Shown here: piece after piece, positions 46,046-54,652 of the stretch
Layout of the letters: each line of letters begins with the position of its first letter
How positions within the stretch are numbered: the first letter of the stretch is position 1
Assembly: GCF_002257585.1 (NCBI RefSeq)
Contig: NZ_CP022743.1
Location: 4,712,001-4,776,000, forward strand
DNA: 64,000 nt
Direction of reading: 5' to 3'
Origin: Mucilaginibacter xinganensis
Lineage (GTDB): Bacteria; Bacteroidota; Bacteroidia; Sphingobacteriales; Sphingobacteriaceae
Made by a program: the position numbers and the translations under genes
The notes under the pieces: model-generated
What the model saw: only the letters and a program-made list of their open reading frames with translations
The model's database searches: none
What the model was told of the DNA's origin: nothing

Positions 46046-46178
46046 AATGGGCATCCATTGTCAAGGCATCCGCAACCGTAAAGACCTGCTTTCTATCTTT
46101 GTCAGACAGAGCAGCAACTTCACGGATGCCATTTAAGGTTAGTCTACCCAATTCTAAATCAGTCTTACCAAGAAGGAA
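46044..46178 (-). pseudogene. C-terminal remnant of an XRE-type regulator
   Basis: A frame with no start reads LLGKTDLELGRLTLNGIREV, then AALSDKDRKQVFTVADALTM, and stops. This resembles the segment after the HTH in many Bacteroidota XRE proteins (linker, then DKxxVFxxxDAL helix). The DNA-binding part is missing, and a stop precedes the surviving part. Confidence 0.55.
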
Positions 46179-46368
46179 TTAAAAAGCCGCCTCGGTGAGG
46201 CAGCTTGATTGTTAGACACCCGCTACCGGATATATTCATTAGAGCTCATTCTGGAGCGAGTAAGCAGTCCTTCAAGACACCGTTTAGTCATAGGGCCCAC
46301 GATTCATGAGAGGGTGCTATTCATGATAAGTAGCTGCGATCGCTTTTCGATAAAGAATGTATTATCTT

Positions 46369-46400
46369 TAAAAAAATACCGCTCTTTTCGAGCAGTATTG
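46369..46400 (-). terminator. Intrinsic terminator of the hypothetical/XRE unit
   Basis: AATACCGCTC and GAGCAGTATT pair with one mismatch around TTTTC. On the minus strand seven T follow, just past the stop of the 166-residue gene. Confidence 0.75.
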
Positions 46401-46405
46401 CTTTT

Positions 46406-46906
46406 TTACGCCACCGCTAACACCCGCTTTCGCTGCGGGGTGCGCTTTTTGTATGGAATTCTCCGAAACGTGTGGTACTTGGTACGCCCTTCGAGATACT
46501 CGAACATCTCCGAACAGACATTAATCAGCCAGTCGGTCTTCACGCAGTCCTCAACGTTGACTCCGGTATAGGCCTTCCCGGTCAGGGTGAACAGCGTGCG
46601 CAGGAATCCGGCAGTAACCGCCTGCACCTCGGGAAACGGCGAAGACGGTTCGGCACCGAAGTGGATCACCAGTTTCGAATCCTCAACGCATTCAAGCCGG
46701 AGGTAGACTATGGGGCTTACCAGTTCATGAAGAATGATGGGAGGCTCCGAACCGTTCTGCGTTCTTTCGAGTACGTACCGCAACTCTTCCTGTTCTAGGG
46801 CGGCGAGCAGCTGCGTCGCTTTTTTTAAGATTTGGTCATAGGCGTGCCGGACTGCCTCATTGTATGACATCGGCGAGGGTACCGCGGTTTTTTTCTGTGC
46901 TTTCAT
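46406..46906 (-). CDS. Hypothetical protein, 166 residues, paired with XRE regulator
   Basis: I start it at ATG 46906 (MKAQKKTAVPSPMSYNEAVR), one base after the stop of the XRE gene; the longer frame overlaps that gene. It has a helical N-half (VRHAYDQILKKATQLLAALE), a central LRYVLERTQNGSEPPIILHE and SPIVYLRLECVEDSKLVIHF, and a basic tail (KKRTPQRKRVLAVA). No signal peptide or membrane segment. The family is not recognised. The near-overlap shows translational coupling with the regulator; the tail could bind nucleic acid. Confidence 0.65.
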   Translation of the reverse strand: MKAQKKTAVPSPMSYNEAVRHAYDQILKKATQLLAALEQEELRYVLERTQNGSEPPIILHELVSPIVYLRLECVEDSKLVIHFGAEPSSPFPEVQAVTAGFLRTLFTLTGKAYTGVNVEDCVKTDWLINVCSEMFEYLEGRTKYHTFRRIPYKKRTPQRKRVLAVA

Positions 46907-46907
46907 A

Positions 46908-47372
46908 TTAAGTGGTTTTTTTTGTGAGAAAATCGGGCAGGCTGCGCCACCGGGCTTGAATAAGTGACTGCTTGCTTTTCGATGGAAGGTTATGGCACAG
47001 TTCCCAGGCCCGTATTGTTGAGGCATTGACCACAAAGACTTCACCGCACTGCTCATAGGAGTATCCCAGACAGAAGCGCAGTTGCTTCAGTTTTCCGGCA
47101 ATGCTGTCAGTCTCGTGAGTGAAGGGATAGTATCCCAGAAACGCGATAATCAGCGGGTAGTGCTGTATCTGCGGGATGGCCCTGCCATTCTCCCAATACG
47201 TTACCGAATCCTCCGACACATTTACTATCTTCGCCACGTCCCTTTGCAGGAGTCCCCGTTGCAGCCTTGCGGTGCGCACATGGTCTCCGAGGGTATCAAG
47301 CGATTTAGGAAATAGCACGCGCGGCGGCTTTCGGACAACCTTGCGGTACGGGAGAATACTTCTCACCACCAT
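46908..47372 (-). CDS. XRE-family regulator with two helix-turn-helix units
   Basis: The 154-residue protein carries an HTH at about residues 27-60 (LGDHVRTARLQRGLLQRDVA, VNVSEDSVTYWENGRAIP) followed by PLIIAFLGYYPF, and a second, weaker unit (LKQLRFCLGYSYEQCGEVFV, NASTIRAWE). This tandem layout is a known XRE subgroup. ATG 47372 lies at the junction with the permease remnant, so its native 5' end and promoter may have been lost or replaced. It probably regulates itself and the coupled gene. Confidence 0.75.
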   Translation of the reverse strand: MVVRSILPYRKVVRKPPRVLFPKSLDTLGDHVRTARLQRGLLQRDVAKIVNVSEDSVTYWENGRAIPQIQHYPLIIAFLGYYPFTHETDSIAGKLKQLRFCLGYSYEQCGEVFVVNASTIRAWELCHNLPSKSKQSLIQARWRSLPDFLTKKTT

Positions 47373-47376
47373 GCAG

Positions 47377-47493
47377 TGGTGGATGTTCGCACTGTCAGGC
47401 GGGCTCATTATCCTGATCGCATTAGTTACCATAAGTTTCCAGACCATTAAAGCCGCCCTGGTAAACCCTGTTAAAAGTTTAAGATCGGAGTGA
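47377..47493 (+). pseudogene. C-terminal fragment of an FtsX-type permease
   Basis: Thirty-eight codons (WWMFALSGGLIILIALVTIS, then FQTIKAALVNPVKSLRSE) match the end of the intact permease (SWWIFVGTG...SYQSIKAALMNPVNSLKTE). It is the far side of the gene interrupted at 33640, in the same direction. Confidence 0.85.
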
Positions 47494-47723
47494 TCTAAGG
47501 TTAGAGACCAGAGATTAGTTAAAAAAAGTTTCGGCTATCAACCATAAACTATAAAGGGAGCGGGCAGCTGGCTGTGAGCAGTAAGAGCAGGCGCTGACTA
47601 TCGACCATGAAGTAAAAAAACGCAGCTAAAAAAAAAGAAAAACAGAATTGTCATTTTTAATACAGTTAATGACGCTTGACAGTCGGTTAATATGACCAAA
47701 GTTCAATAACTATTAAATAAAAA

Positions 47724-47756
47724 AAAACCGGCTCACAATTGCGAGCCGGTTTTTAT
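47724..47756. terminator. Bidirectional intrinsic terminator
   Basis: AAAACCGGCTC and GAGCCGGTTTT form a strong hairpin with A and T runs. It ends the minus-strand bacilliredoxin gene and any transcript entering from the left. Confidence 0.9.
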
Positions 47757-47776
47757 TTTATAGGTATAAAAATCTT

Positions 47777-48187
47777 TTAGCAATATTGCTCAAATGCACC
47801 AATCAGGTTATCAGCAATCATTTGTGCCGGGCGGCCTTCAATTTGATGACGCTCAATAATGTGAACCAGCTTGCCATCTTTAAATAAAGCCATGGCCGGT
47901 GATGATGGAGGATAAGGCAGCATATAAGCACGTGCTTTGTTCACAGCGTCAGCTTCCATACCTGCAAAAACGGTTACCATTTTATCAGGGTGTTTTTCGT
48001 TTTTTGCAGCCATGCGTACAGCAGGGCGTGCATTTGCTGCTGCGCAACCGCAAACAGAATTAACCATCACAAAAACAGTCCCTTCGCTTTCAATAGCTTT
48101 AGTCACTGCATCTGCATCTTTCAACTCCTCAAAGCCAACCCTGGTAAGCTCTTCCCGCATTGGGGCTACTAAATATTCTGGATACAT
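47777..48187 (-). CDS. BrxA/BrxB-type bacilliredoxin
   Basis: The 136-residue thioredoxin-fold protein starts MYPEYLVAPMREELTRVGFE (ATG 48187; a longer frame adds eight basic residues). Its active site is SVCGCAAANARP, a CGC motif as in BrxA/BrxB. The later MLPYPPSSPAMALFKDGKLV holds the conserved cis-proline region. Bacilliredoxins remove bacillithiol from oxidised proteins in Firmicutes; some Bacteroidota also make bacillithiol. A strong terminator follows. The fold is certain, the thiol partner less so. Confidence 0.9.
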   Translation of the reverse strand: MYPEYLVAPMREELTRVGFEELKDADAVTKAIESEGTVFVMVNSVCGCAAANARPAVRMAAKNEKHPDKMVTVFAGMEADAVNKARAYMLPYPPSSPAMALFKDGKLVHIIERHQIEGRPAQMIADNLIGAFEQYC

Positions 48188-48363
48188 TTTTTTTCGTTTT
48201 CTAAATTTCAAAACAAAAATAACAAATCATTACCAGTTAAAATTCAAAAAGAAGAATAATAACAATTTGCTGACGTTAAAGGGCCACAAACATGCGGGGA
48301 AACGGGTAAAATACAGGAAAAAGAATAGGTCATTGATAATCAATTATTAACAAAAACATGATT

Positions 48364-48393
48364 TTGTTTTTTTAGCCCGATTAGCTACCTTGC
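48364..48393 (+). promoter_or_regulatory. Promoter of the M23 peptidase gene
   Basis: TTG at 48364-48366 and TACCTTGC at 48386-48393 are separated by 19 bases, close to the Bacteroidota -33/-7 consensus (TTTG and TAnnTTTG). The ATG is 22 bases further on. Confidence 0.55.
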
Positions 48394-48414
48394 GATCCCT
48401 AATTAACAATTACG

Positions 48415-49281
48415 ATGAAATTGAAACCGTCTGACGTAAGTACAGTTATTATTGTAAACAAGAATAAAGAAGGCTCTCAAACATTACAGATCAAAACAAA
48501 ACATATCAGCCGCATCAAGCATTATCTGCTTGGTATTTTAGCCGTTATTACTACCCTAACCCTTTCTGTAATTTATTTGAGTCATAAAAACCAGGAACAG
48601 GAAGAAGAGAAACACAACCTGGTAGCGCAATTGATCAAGCTCAAAGGTGAAGTACCTGTGGCCGGTGTTGAAGTTAAAAAGCCCAACAACGCCCAAAACT
48701 ATATCCAGTCTATCGAAGGTAAACTTCAAACCATTAATGATTACCTTAAAAAACGCGGACTCAAAGGCTTTTCTACTAAAGCTGTTGGTGGCAATGGTAA
48801 CGCAGAAGCAGCCAAACTTACCGATGAAGAAAAGTATTCCTTGTATGATGAATATTTAAACCGTTTGGTACATACGGTAGCCTTTACACCTATGGGCTAC
48901 CCGCGGGTTAGTGCGTTAACTTCCTATTTTGGCTACCGGAGCGATCCTTTTAATACAGCCAGTGCAGAGTTTCATCCCGGTATTGATTTTAAGGGTAACC
49001 GCGGCGACGAAGCCAAATGTACTGCCACCGGCAGAGTGGTATTTGCAGGCCGTTATGGCGGGTACGGCAACTGTGTACGTATAGAACATGCCAATAATTT
49101 TGAAACCTTGTACGGGCATTTATCCCGTATTACCGTAAAAGTTGGCCAGGAAGTTACCGTAGGCCAAAAAATTGGCGAAGTAGGCTCAACCGGTCATTCA
49201 ACAGGGAACCATTTGCATTATGAAGTACGCAAAAATGGCAAGGCAATTAACCCTATAAAATTTCTGACACTTAATAATTAG
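48415..49281 (+). CDS. Membrane-anchored M23 (LytM) peptidoglycan peptidase
   Basis: The 288-residue protein has a cytoplasmic N-terminus, one membrane helix (YLLGILAVITTLTLSVIYLS), a coiled-coil stretch (KNQEQEEEKHNLVAQLIKLK) and an M23 domain at about 165-280. Zinc ligands are visible in HPGIDFKG and HLHYEV, with the signature SYFGYRSDPF and GYGNCVRIEH. LytM domains cut peptidoglycan cross-links or activate other hydrolases. The bactofilin gene begins 16 bases later, a pairing known to guide local cell-wall remodelling and shape. Confidence 0.93.
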   Translation: MKLKPSDVSTVIIVNKNKEGSQTLQIKTKHISRIKHYLLGILAVITTLTLSVIYLSHKNQEQEEEKHNLVAQLIKLKGEVPVAGVEVKKPNNAQNYIQSIEGKLQTINDYLKKRGLKGFSTKAVGGNGNAEAAKLTDEEKYSLYDEYLNRLVHTVAFTPMGYPRVSALTSYFGYRSDPFNTASAEFHPGIDFKGNRGDEAKCTATGRVVFAGRYGGYGNCVRIEHANNFETLYGHLSRITVKVGQEVTVGQKIGEVGSTGHSTGNHLHYEVRKNGKAINPIKFLTLNN

Positions 49282-49297
49282 TAACCTAAACAAAACC

Positions 49298-49714
49298 ATG
49301 GCATTATTTTCAAAAAAAGAAAAAGTTTCATTGGATTTGCAGTCCATATCAACATTGATAAGTGAAGGCAGCATTTTTGACGGCAACCTGAAGGCGCCTG
49401 CCTTTACAAGGATTGATGGACAAATTACCGGCGACGTGGTGGTTGATGAGGGCCTTATTTTAGGTGAAAAAGGAGAGATAAGAGGTAATGTTATAACCAA
49501 GGAAATGGTTGTTTACGGTGTTGTAAACGGCAATATCCAAACCAATTCGCTCGAAATAAAAGCCACCGGAAAAGTTAACGGTGAGATAAAGACCCAAACC
49601 CTGACCGTAGAGAACGGCGCTGTTTATAACGGCAGCCTTTCCATGTCACAAAACAACAAAGCTGCCCAGCCGAACAAGCTACCCAGGCATGAGGCAAAGG
49701 CTATTGAGGCATAA
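49298..49714 (+). CDS. Bactofilin
   Basis: Bactofilins polymerise without nucleotides into filaments that scaffold wall enzymes at the membrane. The 138-residue protein has the beta-helical core with regular six-residue steps: GSIFDGNLKAPAFTRIDGQI, GDVVVDEGLILGEKGEIRGN, VYGVVNGNIQTNSLEIKATG, KVNGEIKTQTLTVENGA. Short unstructured ends flank it. The adjacent, co-directional M23 gene is the usual partner, so an M23-bactofilin operon is likely. Confidence 0.93.
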   Translation: MALFSKKEKVSLDLQSISTLISEGSIFDGNLKAPAFTRIDGQITGDVVVDEGLILGEKGEIRGNVITKEMVVYGVVNGNIQTNSLEIKATGKVNGEIKTQTLTVENGAVYNGSLSMSQNNKAAQPNKLPRHEAKAIEA

Positions 49715-49824
49715 CCCTGCTGATTTATCTTAAAAACACGCTGGTACAACTTGCCATAGGACAACTTCGCACCATTGTGTCCTCTTGTTAGCATCCCGTA
49801 TTTCATTTTAATGAGGTGATGCCT

Positions 49825-49832
49825 TACCTTTG
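49825..49832 (+). promoter_or_regulatory. -7 promoter element of ahcY
   Basis: TACCTTTG matches TAnnTTTG exactly, 19 bases before the ATG, with ATTTCA near -33. It implies a leader of about 13 A-rich bases, leaving no room for a riboswitch downstream of it. Confidence 0.6.
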
Positions 49833-49851
49833 AAAAAAAAATAAAAGAATT

Positions 49852-51168
49852 ATGTCATCAGTAGAGACCGAATTTGTAAAATTCAAAGTAAAGGATATTT
49901 CGCTGGCACAATGGGGCCGCAAAGAAATTGAATTAGCCGAGGCAGAAATGCCGGGACTAATGGCTTTACGCAAAGAATATGGCCCGTCAAAAGCATTAAA
50001 AGGTGCAAGGATAGCAGGCTGCCTGCACATGACGATCCAAACCGCAGTTTTAATTGAAACATTGATAGAATTAGGTGCCGAAGTTACCTGGTCATCATGT
50101 AATATATTTTCAACCCAGGATCACGCTGCCGCTGCTATTGCTGCTGCAGGCGTCTCTGTTTATGCCTGGAAAGGCATGAATGCCGAAGAATTTGACTGGT
50201 GTATTGAGCAAACCTTATTTTTTGGTGAAGACCGCAAGCCATTGAACATGATACTGGATGATGGCGGCGATTTAACCAACATGGTTTTAGATAAATTTCC
50301 GGAGCTGATTGGCGGCATCAAAGGTCTGTCTGAAGAAACTACTACCGGTGTACACCGTTTATATGAGCGCGTGAAAGCTGGTACATTACCAATGCCTGCA
50401 ATTAACGTTAACGACTCTGTTACCAAATCAAAATTTGATAATAAATACGGCTGTCGTGAATCATTGGTTGACGCTATCCGTCGTGCAACTGACGTAATGA
50501 TGGCTGGTAAAGTGGCTGTTGTTTGCGGTTATGGTGACGTAGGTAAAGGATCTGCAGATTCATTGCGCAATGCCGGTGTACGTGTTATAGTAACAGAAAT
50601 TGACCCTATCTGCGCATTACAGGCAGCTATGGAAGGCTTCGAAGTTAAAAAGCTTGGCACTGCTATCACTGAAGCCGACATCGTGGTTACTGCAACAGGT
50701 AACATGAACATTGTTCGCGAACAGCATTTCCGCGCTTTAAAGGATAAAGCTATCGTTTGTAACATTGGTCACTTTGATAACGAGATAGACATGGCGTGGT
50801 TAAACGGCGCTTATGGCGATACCAAAATTGAGATTAAACCACAGGTTGATAAATATACTATTGACGGTAAGGACCTGATTATATTAGCAGAAGGCCGCCT
50901 GGTGAATTTAGGTTGCGCAACCGGCCATCCAAGCTTTGTAATGAGTAACTCGTTCACTAACCAAACCCTTGCCCAGCTTGAGCTTTGGAACAATGGCGCC
51001 GCTTACGAAAATAAAGTTTATACCCTGCCAAAACACCTTGACGAAAAAGTTGCCCGTTTACACCTTGCAAAAATAGGGGTTGAACTGGAAGTTTTAGACC
51101 AGGATCAGGCTGAGTATATCGGTGTAACTGTTGATGGTCCGTTTAAACCGGAATATTACCGTTACTAA
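49852..51168 (+). CDS. ahcY: Adenosylhomocysteinase
   Basis: AhcY splits S-adenosylhomocysteine into adenosine and homocysteine, relieving product inhibition of methyltransferases. The 438-residue protein has the catalytic region [20 protein letters not shown] and [15 protein letters not shown], the substrate motif [23 protein letters not shown] with the essential lysine, the NAD site [20 protein letters not shown] and C-terminal [11 protein letters not shown]. It is complete. A T-rich hairpin follows. Confidence 0.98.
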   Translation: MSSVETEFVKFKVKDISLAQWGRKEIELAEAEMPGLMALRKEYGPSKALKGARIAGCLHMTIQTAVLIETLIELGAEVTWSSCNIFSTQDHAAAAIAAAGVSVYAWKGMNAEEFDWCIEQTLFFGEDRKPLNMILDDGGDLTNMVLDKFPELIGGIKGLSEETTTGVHRLYERVKAGTLPMPAINVNDSVTKSKFDNKYGCRESLVDAIRRATDVMMAGKVAVVCGYGDVGKGSADSLRNAGVRVIVTEIDPICALQAAMEGFEVKKLGTAITEADIVVTATGNMNIVREQHFRALKDKAIVCNIGHFDNEIDMAWLNGAYGDTKIEIKPQVDKYTIDGKDLIILAEGRLVNLGCATGHPSFVMSNSFTNQTLAQLELWNNGAAYENKVYTLPKHLDEKVARLHLAKIGVELEVLDQDQAEYIGVTVDGPFKPEYYRY

Positions 51169-51201
51169 GAATCTGAGAATAATATTAAGCAACAAAAAAA
51201 A

Positions 51202-51236
51202 AGGGTGTGATTTTAGGATCACACCCTCTTTTTTTG
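51202..51236 (+). terminator. Intrinsic terminator of ahcY
   Basis: AGGGTGTGAT (51202-51211) pairs with ATCACACCCT (51218-51227), followed by a T-run. Confidence 0.92.
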
Positions 51237-51267
51237 TTGATAACTACCTGAACGAAACCTTACCGGG

Positions 51268-51675
51268 TTATAACAATTGATAAGAGTTCCTGATCCAGCT
51301 GAATATTTGCGGCCTTAACTCGTTTATATTGCTTAGCCTGATGTGGTTCTGAAATCTGCCTGCAGTTGCTATGCTTTTGATAACAGGCGGATCTACCAGC
51401 TTTTTATCAGAATAGAATTTGAGGTCGAGTTGCTTCTGCATCGGCCTGATAACAAAGAATGTTTGCCTGTGAACAAAAGTGATGCAGTTGGGTGTAGTAC
51501 CGGCTAAAACATCAGGCCAGTCTGTTACTTCGGCCAAAAGTTTATCAAATAATAACAGCAATTCGTCGGGTTTATTTTTAAACAGATCGTCCAGGCTGAT
51601 TCTTGCACAGTAATGCGTTTGCTGTTCATTTAATAACTCGCGGTCGCATTTTGGGCAAATGAAGGTCATAGGCAT
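51268..51675 (-). CDS. DUF5655-type protein with zinc ribbon
   Basis: The 135-residue protein has an N-terminal CPKCDRELLNEQQTHYC zinc-ribbon-like motif followed by a DUF5655 domain: LDDLFKNKPDELLLLFDKLL, FVHRQTFFVIRPMQKQLDLK and the closing NHIRLSNINELRPQIFSWIR. DUF5655 proteins are cytoplasmic and poorly known, sometimes thought to bind nucleic acid or ligands. Its ATG overlaps the histidine-kinase stop by one base (TAATG), so the two are translationally coupled. Confidence 0.8.
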   Translation of the reverse strand: MPMTFICPKCDRELLNEQQTHYCARISLDDLFKNKPDELLLLFDKLLAEVTDWPDVLAGTTPNCITFVHRQTFFVIRPMQKQLDLKFYSDKKLVDPPVIKSIATAGRFQNHIRLSNINELRPQIFSWIRNSYQLL

Positions 51676-54404
51676 TAAAACGTTATAGTGAACTTACTAC
51701 CCGCCCCCGGTTTACTTTCTACGGAGATAGTACCACCAAAAGTCTCAATCTGTGTTTTGGTCATAAACAAACCTACGCCCTTACTATCATACCCTGAATG
51801 GAAAGTATGGTTAAGTTTAAAGATATTTTTGGCATGCCGCTTCATGTCAATCCCTATCCCGTTGTCACTAAAGACAAGTACCATGCGCCCCGCTTTATTT
51901 TGTGCAGTAATATCTATTTCAGGAGGCACATCAGTTTTACTATATTTTAATGAATTACTGATCATGTTATAGAATATACTTTCAAGATACATTTTCGGAA
52001 ATTTCATCACCGCTATATGGAAGTGGGTGCTTATAATGGCCTTTTTCGAAATGATTTGCCCGGTTAGCATTTGTTTTACATTCAGCGTAATGTCATTAAG
52101 GTCACAGTCATCATAAGGCAGGTTTTGGTTATTCCTCACCTCAAGCACCTTCATCAGTTCATTCAAAGTTTCAATAAGTGTCGAGCTTGACTGTTTTAGC
52201 ATTTTTAGATACTCGTCTTTTTCCTCGCGGGTATCCGACGCCGACATCATATTCAAAATCATATCGATACTGCCTGCGGGTCCGCGTAAATTGTGCGCTA
52301 CAATCCGGTTAAAATCCTCAAACTGGCTTATCCGGTTTTCAAGGTCAAGTGCTCTTTTATACTCATCTATATCAGTACATGAGCCAAACCACTTTATAAC
52401 ATTGCCATTCTCGTCCCTCATCGCCAATGCTCTTGCAAGGTGCCATTTATATACTGCGTCAGATGCTCTTTTTAGCCTGATTTCTGACTGGTAAGGCTGC
52501 CCGGTTGCTACGGCCTGTTCCCATAAGGCAAAGTCATTTTTCACGTCGTCAGGGTGCAACACGGTGTCCCATCCTTTCTCTTTTGTCTCTTCCGGCGTAA
52601 GCCCGGTATAATTATACCAGTGTTTATTATAATAATCAAAACTCCCGTCTGCGTTGGATGTCCACACCATCTGCGGGATAGAATCAGCAAGGAATTCAAA
52701 TTCCCTGATCTTTTCAATGGTTTTGTCCTGCTGCTGTATTACTTCAAGCTGCTCCAGTAATACAAGATTTAATTTTTCCTGGGTATCCATTGACTTTTTT
52801 AGGGCCAATTCGGCTAACTTGTAATCATTAATATCCTGAAAAGTGCCATAAAGCCTGATACATTTTCCGTCTTCAAACGCAGCATTACCTAAGGCCCTTA
52901 CCCATATTTCCTCTCCGTTGGCCGTTACAAGCTGCAATTCTTCATTCCATGGGTTGCCCGTCGAAATAGCTTTATCAATCACCCTAATTATGCGTTCCCG
53001 ATCTTCACCTTCTTTATAAAAATTTATCCCTGATGATAAATCCGGCTCATAGCCAGCACTTACGCCATGAATGTCTTTGGTTACCGACGTCCAACTGATC
53101 TTCCCGGTTCCCATATCCAACTCCCAGCCGCCAACCCTTGCAACCCTGTTGGTTTCTTCCAGCATTTGTGTAGTTCTGACCAAATCTTTTTCAAGGCGGT
53201 ACCTATCAGTTATGTCCATCCCATCCACAATCACATAAGGCTCGTGATCGCCGGTATTTTCAAATACGCTGTTGTACAGCCATATTTTTACTGTTCCATC
53301 TTTTTGAGGTGTCGAAGTTTGTCCTTTTATGCTTTTTTCCAACTGGATCCTGGCCAGGTAGGCATCAACTGCATCTTTGCGGTCAGGATTCAAATCATAC
53401 AAAGACGCTTTCATTATTTTATCGCGCGGATGGCCGAGTACATCAGCAGCAGCATTATTTATTGAAAGAAATTTCCCTTTAAGGTCATGCGTAAACATAA
53501 CACCCAGTGAGTTTTCAAAAAAAATGCGCTGCCTTTCTTCACTTGCAGCAAGTTGTTTTTCCTTTAATATCAGCTCAGAAACGTCCCGTCCAATACCAAA
53601 TATACTACCCGTTGAAGGCTCCGGTGTCGATGTCCACTCGATGGCTTTATATTTTCCGCTGCTCGTTCTAAAACGCTGTAAAAAATTAACGGTACTTTGG
53701 CCCTTACCCAATTTTTCTAACTCCTTTTCGGAAGCGGCAATATCATCCGGATGATAAAATTCAAATGACCTTGTATTCAAAAGCTGGTCTTCCGTCCATC
53801 CGAATATCCTGGTAAAAGCAGGATTTATTCTTTTGAAATACCCGTCCGTCCCGCCAACAAAAACCAGGTCGTTTGAGAGATTAAACAGTTTTTCAAAATT
53901 TCTTAACTCTTCTTTTTGCCTTCGCTCAATAATAAGCGAAATGGCTTCTTTTGACAATAGCTCAAGCGCTCTTTTTTGTTTAGTCGTTAATGCTCTCGGC
54001 TTGTCATCAATTACACATAATGAACCCAGCGCGTGCCCCTGCGTATCAATCAATGGATAGCCTGCATAAAACCTGACATTGGGGTCATTAAGTACAAATT
54101 CATTATTTTTAAAACGGTCGTCCTTCGTGGCATCCTCCACCTCTAATATCGAAGTATCCATTATGGTGTGCCTGCAAAAAGCAATATCCCGTGGAGTTTC
54201 CTTTACATCAAGGCCTATAACAGATTTGAACCATTGCCGGTCTTCATCAATAAGGGTGATCAGCGAAATAGGAACGTCACATATAATCGATGCAAGCTCG
54301 GTAAGCCGGTCAAACTCAGCCTCGTTCAACGTATCTAATATATTGTAATTGCGAAGCGCCTTTACACGTGCTGTTTCGTTTTTGGGGACAGGGTGTGTAT
54401 TCAT
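51675..54404 (-). CDS. Soluble GAF-multi-PAS sensor histidine kinase
   Basis: The 909-residue protein has an N-terminal GAF domain (about 25-160: DVPISLITLIDEDRQWFKSV, SLCVIDDKPRALTTKQKRAL), at least four PAS/PAC units (about 165-690, with RFRTSSGKYKAIEWTSTPEP and EIRLKRASDAVYKWHLARAL as PAC parts), a phosphoacceptor H near 700 in RIVAHNLRGPAGSIDM, and an ATPase domain (MISNSLKYS, DNGIGID, GVGLFMTK). No membrane segment is seen, so it senses intracellular cues. No response regulator is adjacent. The DUF5655 gene downstream overlaps it and is co-expressed. Confidence 0.93.
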   Translation of the reverse strand: MNTHPVPKNETARVKALRNYNILDTLNEAEFDRLTELASIICDVPISLITLIDEDRQWFKSVIGLDVKETPRDIAFCRHTIMDTSILEVEDATKDDRFKNNEFVLNDPNVRFYAGYPLIDTQGHALGSLCVIDDKPRALTTKQKRALELLSKEAISLIIERRQKEELRNFEKLFNLSNDLVFVGGTDGYFKRINPAFTRIFGWTEDQLLNTRSFEFYHPDDIAASEKELEKLGKGQSTVNFLQRFRTSSGKYKAIEWTSTPEPSTGSIFGIGRDVSELILKEKQLAASEERQRIFFENSLGVMFTHDLKGKFLSINNAAADVLGHPRDKIMKASLYDLNPDRKDAVDAYLARIQLEKSIKGQTSTPQKDGTVKIWLYNSVFENTGDHEPYVIVDGMDITDRYRLEKDLVRTTQMLEETNRVARVGGWELDMGTGKISWTSVTKDIHGVSAGYEPDLSSGINFYKEGEDRERIIRVIDKAISTGNPWNEELQLVTANGEEIWVRALGNAAFEDGKCIRLYGTFQDINDYKLAELALKKSMDTQEKLNLVLLEQLEVIQQQDKTIEKIREFEFLADSIPQMVWTSNADGSFDYYNKHWYNYTGLTPEETKEKGWDTVLHPDDVKNDFALWEQAVATGQPYQSEIRLKRASDAVYKWHLARALAMRDENGNVIKWFGSCTDIDEYKRALDLENRISQFEDFNRIVAHNLRGPAGSIDMILNMMSASDTREEKDEYLKMLKQSSSTLIETLNELMKVLEVRNNQNLPYDDCDLNDITLNVKQMLTGQIISKKAIISTHFHIAVMKFPKMYLESIFYNMISNSLKYSKTDVPPEIDITAQNKAGRMVLVFSDNGIGIDMKRHAKNIFKLNHTFHSGYDSKGVGLFMTKTQIETFGGTISVESKPGAGSKFTITF

Positions 54405-54652
54405 ATTTTTCGACGCTCCTCCAATCGGCTTTCGGAATGTTTTTGGAGTTATATGCTAAACATTCACGTCTAATAAAAATAAACACTTTTATTCTTACAA
54501 AAGTTTGCACTTTTTTAACGTTTGTATGTTTCGAGATAAAAAAGTTAAAATTTGAGCGCTTTATTACTATTCGTTATAACTTTACCGACACGAAACAGTC
54601 TTTTTATTATCAGGATATAATGAGGTAAATTAGTTGTTTTATACTTTTACAT

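Larger units (their letters stand above)
45832..46405. other. Non-coding stretch with terminators and a regulator remnant
   Basis: It holds a forward terminator (46016-46045), a regulator remnant (46044-46178), a GCCTC/GAGGC hairpin near 46187-46203 and a minus-strand terminator (46369-46400). The first 180 bases and the part from 46205 to 46365 show nothing recognisable. Confidence 0.6.
33641..47376. mobile_element. Accessory polymorphic-toxin (Rhs) island interrupting a permease gene
   Basis: Both edges lie inside permease coding sequence: REIGV on the left, WWMFALSG on the right. Inside are an IS3-type element, two fibre-like genes, two Rhs genes, an AT-rich candidate immunity gene, a regulator remnant and a hypothetical/XRE pair. 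Composition changes sharply from the flanks at 33641. No integrase, terminal repeat or target duplication is visible; a GTGG microhomology exists at the two joints. It looks like replacement of about 1.3 kb rather than simple insertion. The boundaries come from comparison with the intact paralogue. Confidence 0.65.

Noticed and set aside
46209-46798. Forward frames opposite the 166-residue hypothetical gene
   Set aside because: They are antisense to a gene coupled to an XRE regulator, cross a terminator hairpin and show no motif.
49715-49851. SAH riboswitch upstream of ahcY
   Set aside because: The -7 element lies 19 bases before the ATG, leaving no leader for an aptamer, and no conserved aptamer pattern was seen.
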